8,070 nucleotides of DNA, taken from Eubacteriales bacterium (GTDB taxonomy: Bacteria > Bacillota > Clostridia > JANYKE01). Below the pieces are notes generated by a model, which was given only the letters and a program-made list of their open reading frames with translations, did no database searches and was not told the origin of the DNA. The position numbers and the translations under genes were made by a program. The DNA lies in assembly GCA_025361685.1 (NCBI GenBank), contig JANYKE010000209.1:1-8070 (forward strand), in the 5' to 3' direction. Below, one piece after another: positions 7,064-8,070 of this stretch (position 1 is its first letter; each line of letters starts with the position of its first letter).

Positions 7064-7993
7064 ATGGGATTAGTTACAACCACTGAAATGTTTAAAAAGG
7101 CTTACGAGGGCGGATATGCCATAGGAGCTTTTAATGTTAACAACATGGAAATAGTGCAAGGAATAACAGAGGCTGCCAAAGAAGTAAATGCTCCTCTCAT
7201 TCTTCAGGTTTCGTCAGGCGCCAGAAAGTATGCCAACCATACATATTTAATGAAGCTTGTTGAAGCTGCTATCATTGAAACAGGACTTCCGATTGCTTTG
7301 CATCTTGACCATGGTGATACTTTCGAATTATGCAAGTCATGCATCGATGGCGGATTTTCATCAGTTATGATTGATGGTTCACATCATTCATTTGAAGATA
7401 ACATGGCACTTACAAAACAAGTTGTTGATTATGCACATGAGCGCGGTGTTGTGGTTGAGGGTGAGCTAGGGCAGCTTGCAGGAGTTGAAGATGATGTTAA
7501 TGTTTCCGATGAAGACGCGAAATATACTGATCCGGCTCAGGTTGAAGAATTCGTTTCAAAGACCGGCGTTGATTCGCTTGCGATTGCGATTGGAACAAGT
7601 CACGGTGCATTCAAGTTTAAGGGTGAGCCAAAGCTTAGGTTTGACATTCTTGAAAAAATTGAAGAAAGACTTCCGAATTTTCCAATAGTTCTTCACGGTG
7701 CATCTTCTGTTATTCCAAAGTATGTTGATTTGATAAATGCTTACGGCGGAGATATGCCTGGTGCGCAGGGCGTTCCCGAAGAAATGCTTAGAAGAGCTGC
7801 ATCTATGGCAGTTTGTAAGATAAATATTGATTCTGACCTCAGACTTGCAATGACTGGAACCATCAGAGAATATTTTGCATTGAATCCTTCACATTTTGAT
7901 CCAAGACAGTATTTGGCACCGGCAAGAGCAGCCATAAAAGAACTTGTTAAAGACAAAATCGTTAACGTTTTGGGATGCAACGACAAAGCATAA
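7064..7993 (+). CDS. fba: Class II (zinc) fructose-1,6-bisphosphate aldolase
   Basis: This cytoplasmic enzyme reversibly cleaves fructose-1,6-bisphosphate to dihydroxyacetone phosphate and glyceraldehyde-3-phosphate in glycolysis and gluconeogenesis. The 309-residue TIM-barrel protein is of normal class IIB length. It shows GAFNVNNMEIVQ at 21-32, LHLDHGD at 79-85 (catalytic D82, zinc ligand H83), MIDGSHHSFEDN at 102-113, VEGELGQLAG at 131-140, AIGTSHGAFK at 175-184 (zinc ligand H180), VLHGASSV at 209-216 (zinc ligand H211), and the phosphate/substrate-binding KINIDSDLR at 252-260. The start is fixed by a strong AAAAGGAG. The related class II aldolases for tagatose-bisphosphate (GatY/KbaY) share much of this pattern, but the isolated glycolytic context with its own promoter favours FBA. 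No terminator is evident after it. Confidence 0.94.
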   Translation: MGLVTTTEMFKKAYEGGYAIGAFNVNNMEIVQGITEAAKEVNAPLILQVSSGARKYANHTYLMKLVEAAIIETGLPIALHLDHGDTFELCKSCIDGGFSSVMIDGSHHSFEDNMALTKQVVDYAHERGVVVEGELGQLAGVEDDVNVSDEDAKYTDPAQVEEFVSKTGVDSLAIAIGTSHGAFKFKGEPKLRFDILEKIEERLPNFPIVLHGASSVIPKYVDLINAYGGDMPGAQGVPEEMLRRAASMAVCKINIDSDLRLAMTGTIREYFALNPSHFDPRQYLAPARAAIKELVKDKIVNVLGCNDKA

Positions 7994-8018
7994 TATTATA
8001 GCATGCAGAGGAAAACAA

Positions 8019-8070
8019 GTGAAAAAATTTAAAGCGGCGTATACTTTCCTAAAATACAATTTGGAGATCG
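8019..8070 (+). CDS. Start of an unidentified gene, truncated by window end
   Basis: A GTG at 8019 opens a frame that runs to the window end (17 codons: MKKFKAAYTFLKYNLEI). AGAGGA at 8007-8012 lies six bases upstream, a good ribosome binding site. It begins 25 bases after the aldolase stop with no terminator between, so read-through from the aldolase promoter is likely. The basic, aromatic-rich N-terminus resembles starts of some membrane proteins, but too little is visible to assign a family. Confidence 0.6.
   Translation, partial: MKKFKAAYTFLKYNLEI

Noticed and set aside
7476..7688. 70-residue + strand frame inside the aldolase gene
   Set aside because: It is an out-of-frame shadow of an intact, motif-rich aldolase gene.
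1..8070. CRISPR array, insertion sequence, prophage, toxin-antitoxin or defence system
   Set aside because: There are no spaced direct repeats, transposase motifs, terminal inverted repeats or recognised defence domains. Apart from the DUF3604-like gene, the content is housekeeping.

Overview
The window is AT-rich, gene-dense DNA with all recognisable genes on the + strand. Gene order and protein sequences suggest a low-GC Gram-positive bacterium of the Bacillota, most likely class Clostridia: scpA-scpB lies close to an rluB-type pseudouridine synthase, the aldolase is class II with an active site of the Gram-positive/class IIB kind, and there are strong AGGAG-type ribosome binding sites, TTG and GTG starts and SigA-like promoters. 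Genus cannot be read from the sequence alone.

Layout. (1) Bases 1-4288 look like one co-directional operon: the 3' part of scpA (its start is outside the window), scpB, a long gene for a PHP/DUF3604-like predicted metallohydrolase that overlaps the end of scpB, and an rluB/rsuA-family 23S rRNA pseudouridine synthase. ScpA and ScpB are the kleisin and winged-helix subunits of the SMC chromosome-organising complex; RluB acts on ribosomes. The large predicted hydrolase between them is the unexpected member. (2) Bases 4289-4595 form the main intergenic gap. It holds a possible remnant of a small membrane-protein gene, a hairpin, and a good promoter (TTGTAA, 17 bp, TATAAT with TG extension) whose -35 box overlaps a perfect 14-bp palindrome. 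(3) Bases 4596-6948 hold a polyprenyl-phosphate glycosyltransferase (GT2) gene overlapping asnS (asparaginyl-tRNA synthetase) by 8 bases, so the two are probably co-transcribed and translationally coupled. (4) A weak terminator-like element and a second SigA-like promoter lead into a class II fructose-bisphosphate aldolase gene. (5) The last 52 bases begin a further gene with a good ribosome binding site, cut by the window edge.

Most of the window is housekeeping (chromosome segregation, rRNA modification, tRNA charging, glycolysis). I see no phage, transposon, CRISPR, tRNA or rRNA. The best candidate for something poorly described is the 721-residue DUF3604/PHP-like protein: it lacks a signal peptide, its first two metal-binding motifs depart from the PHP pattern, and it is translationally linked to scpB. 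Two inverted repeats on the -35 boxes of the two internal promoters are the best regulatory leads.
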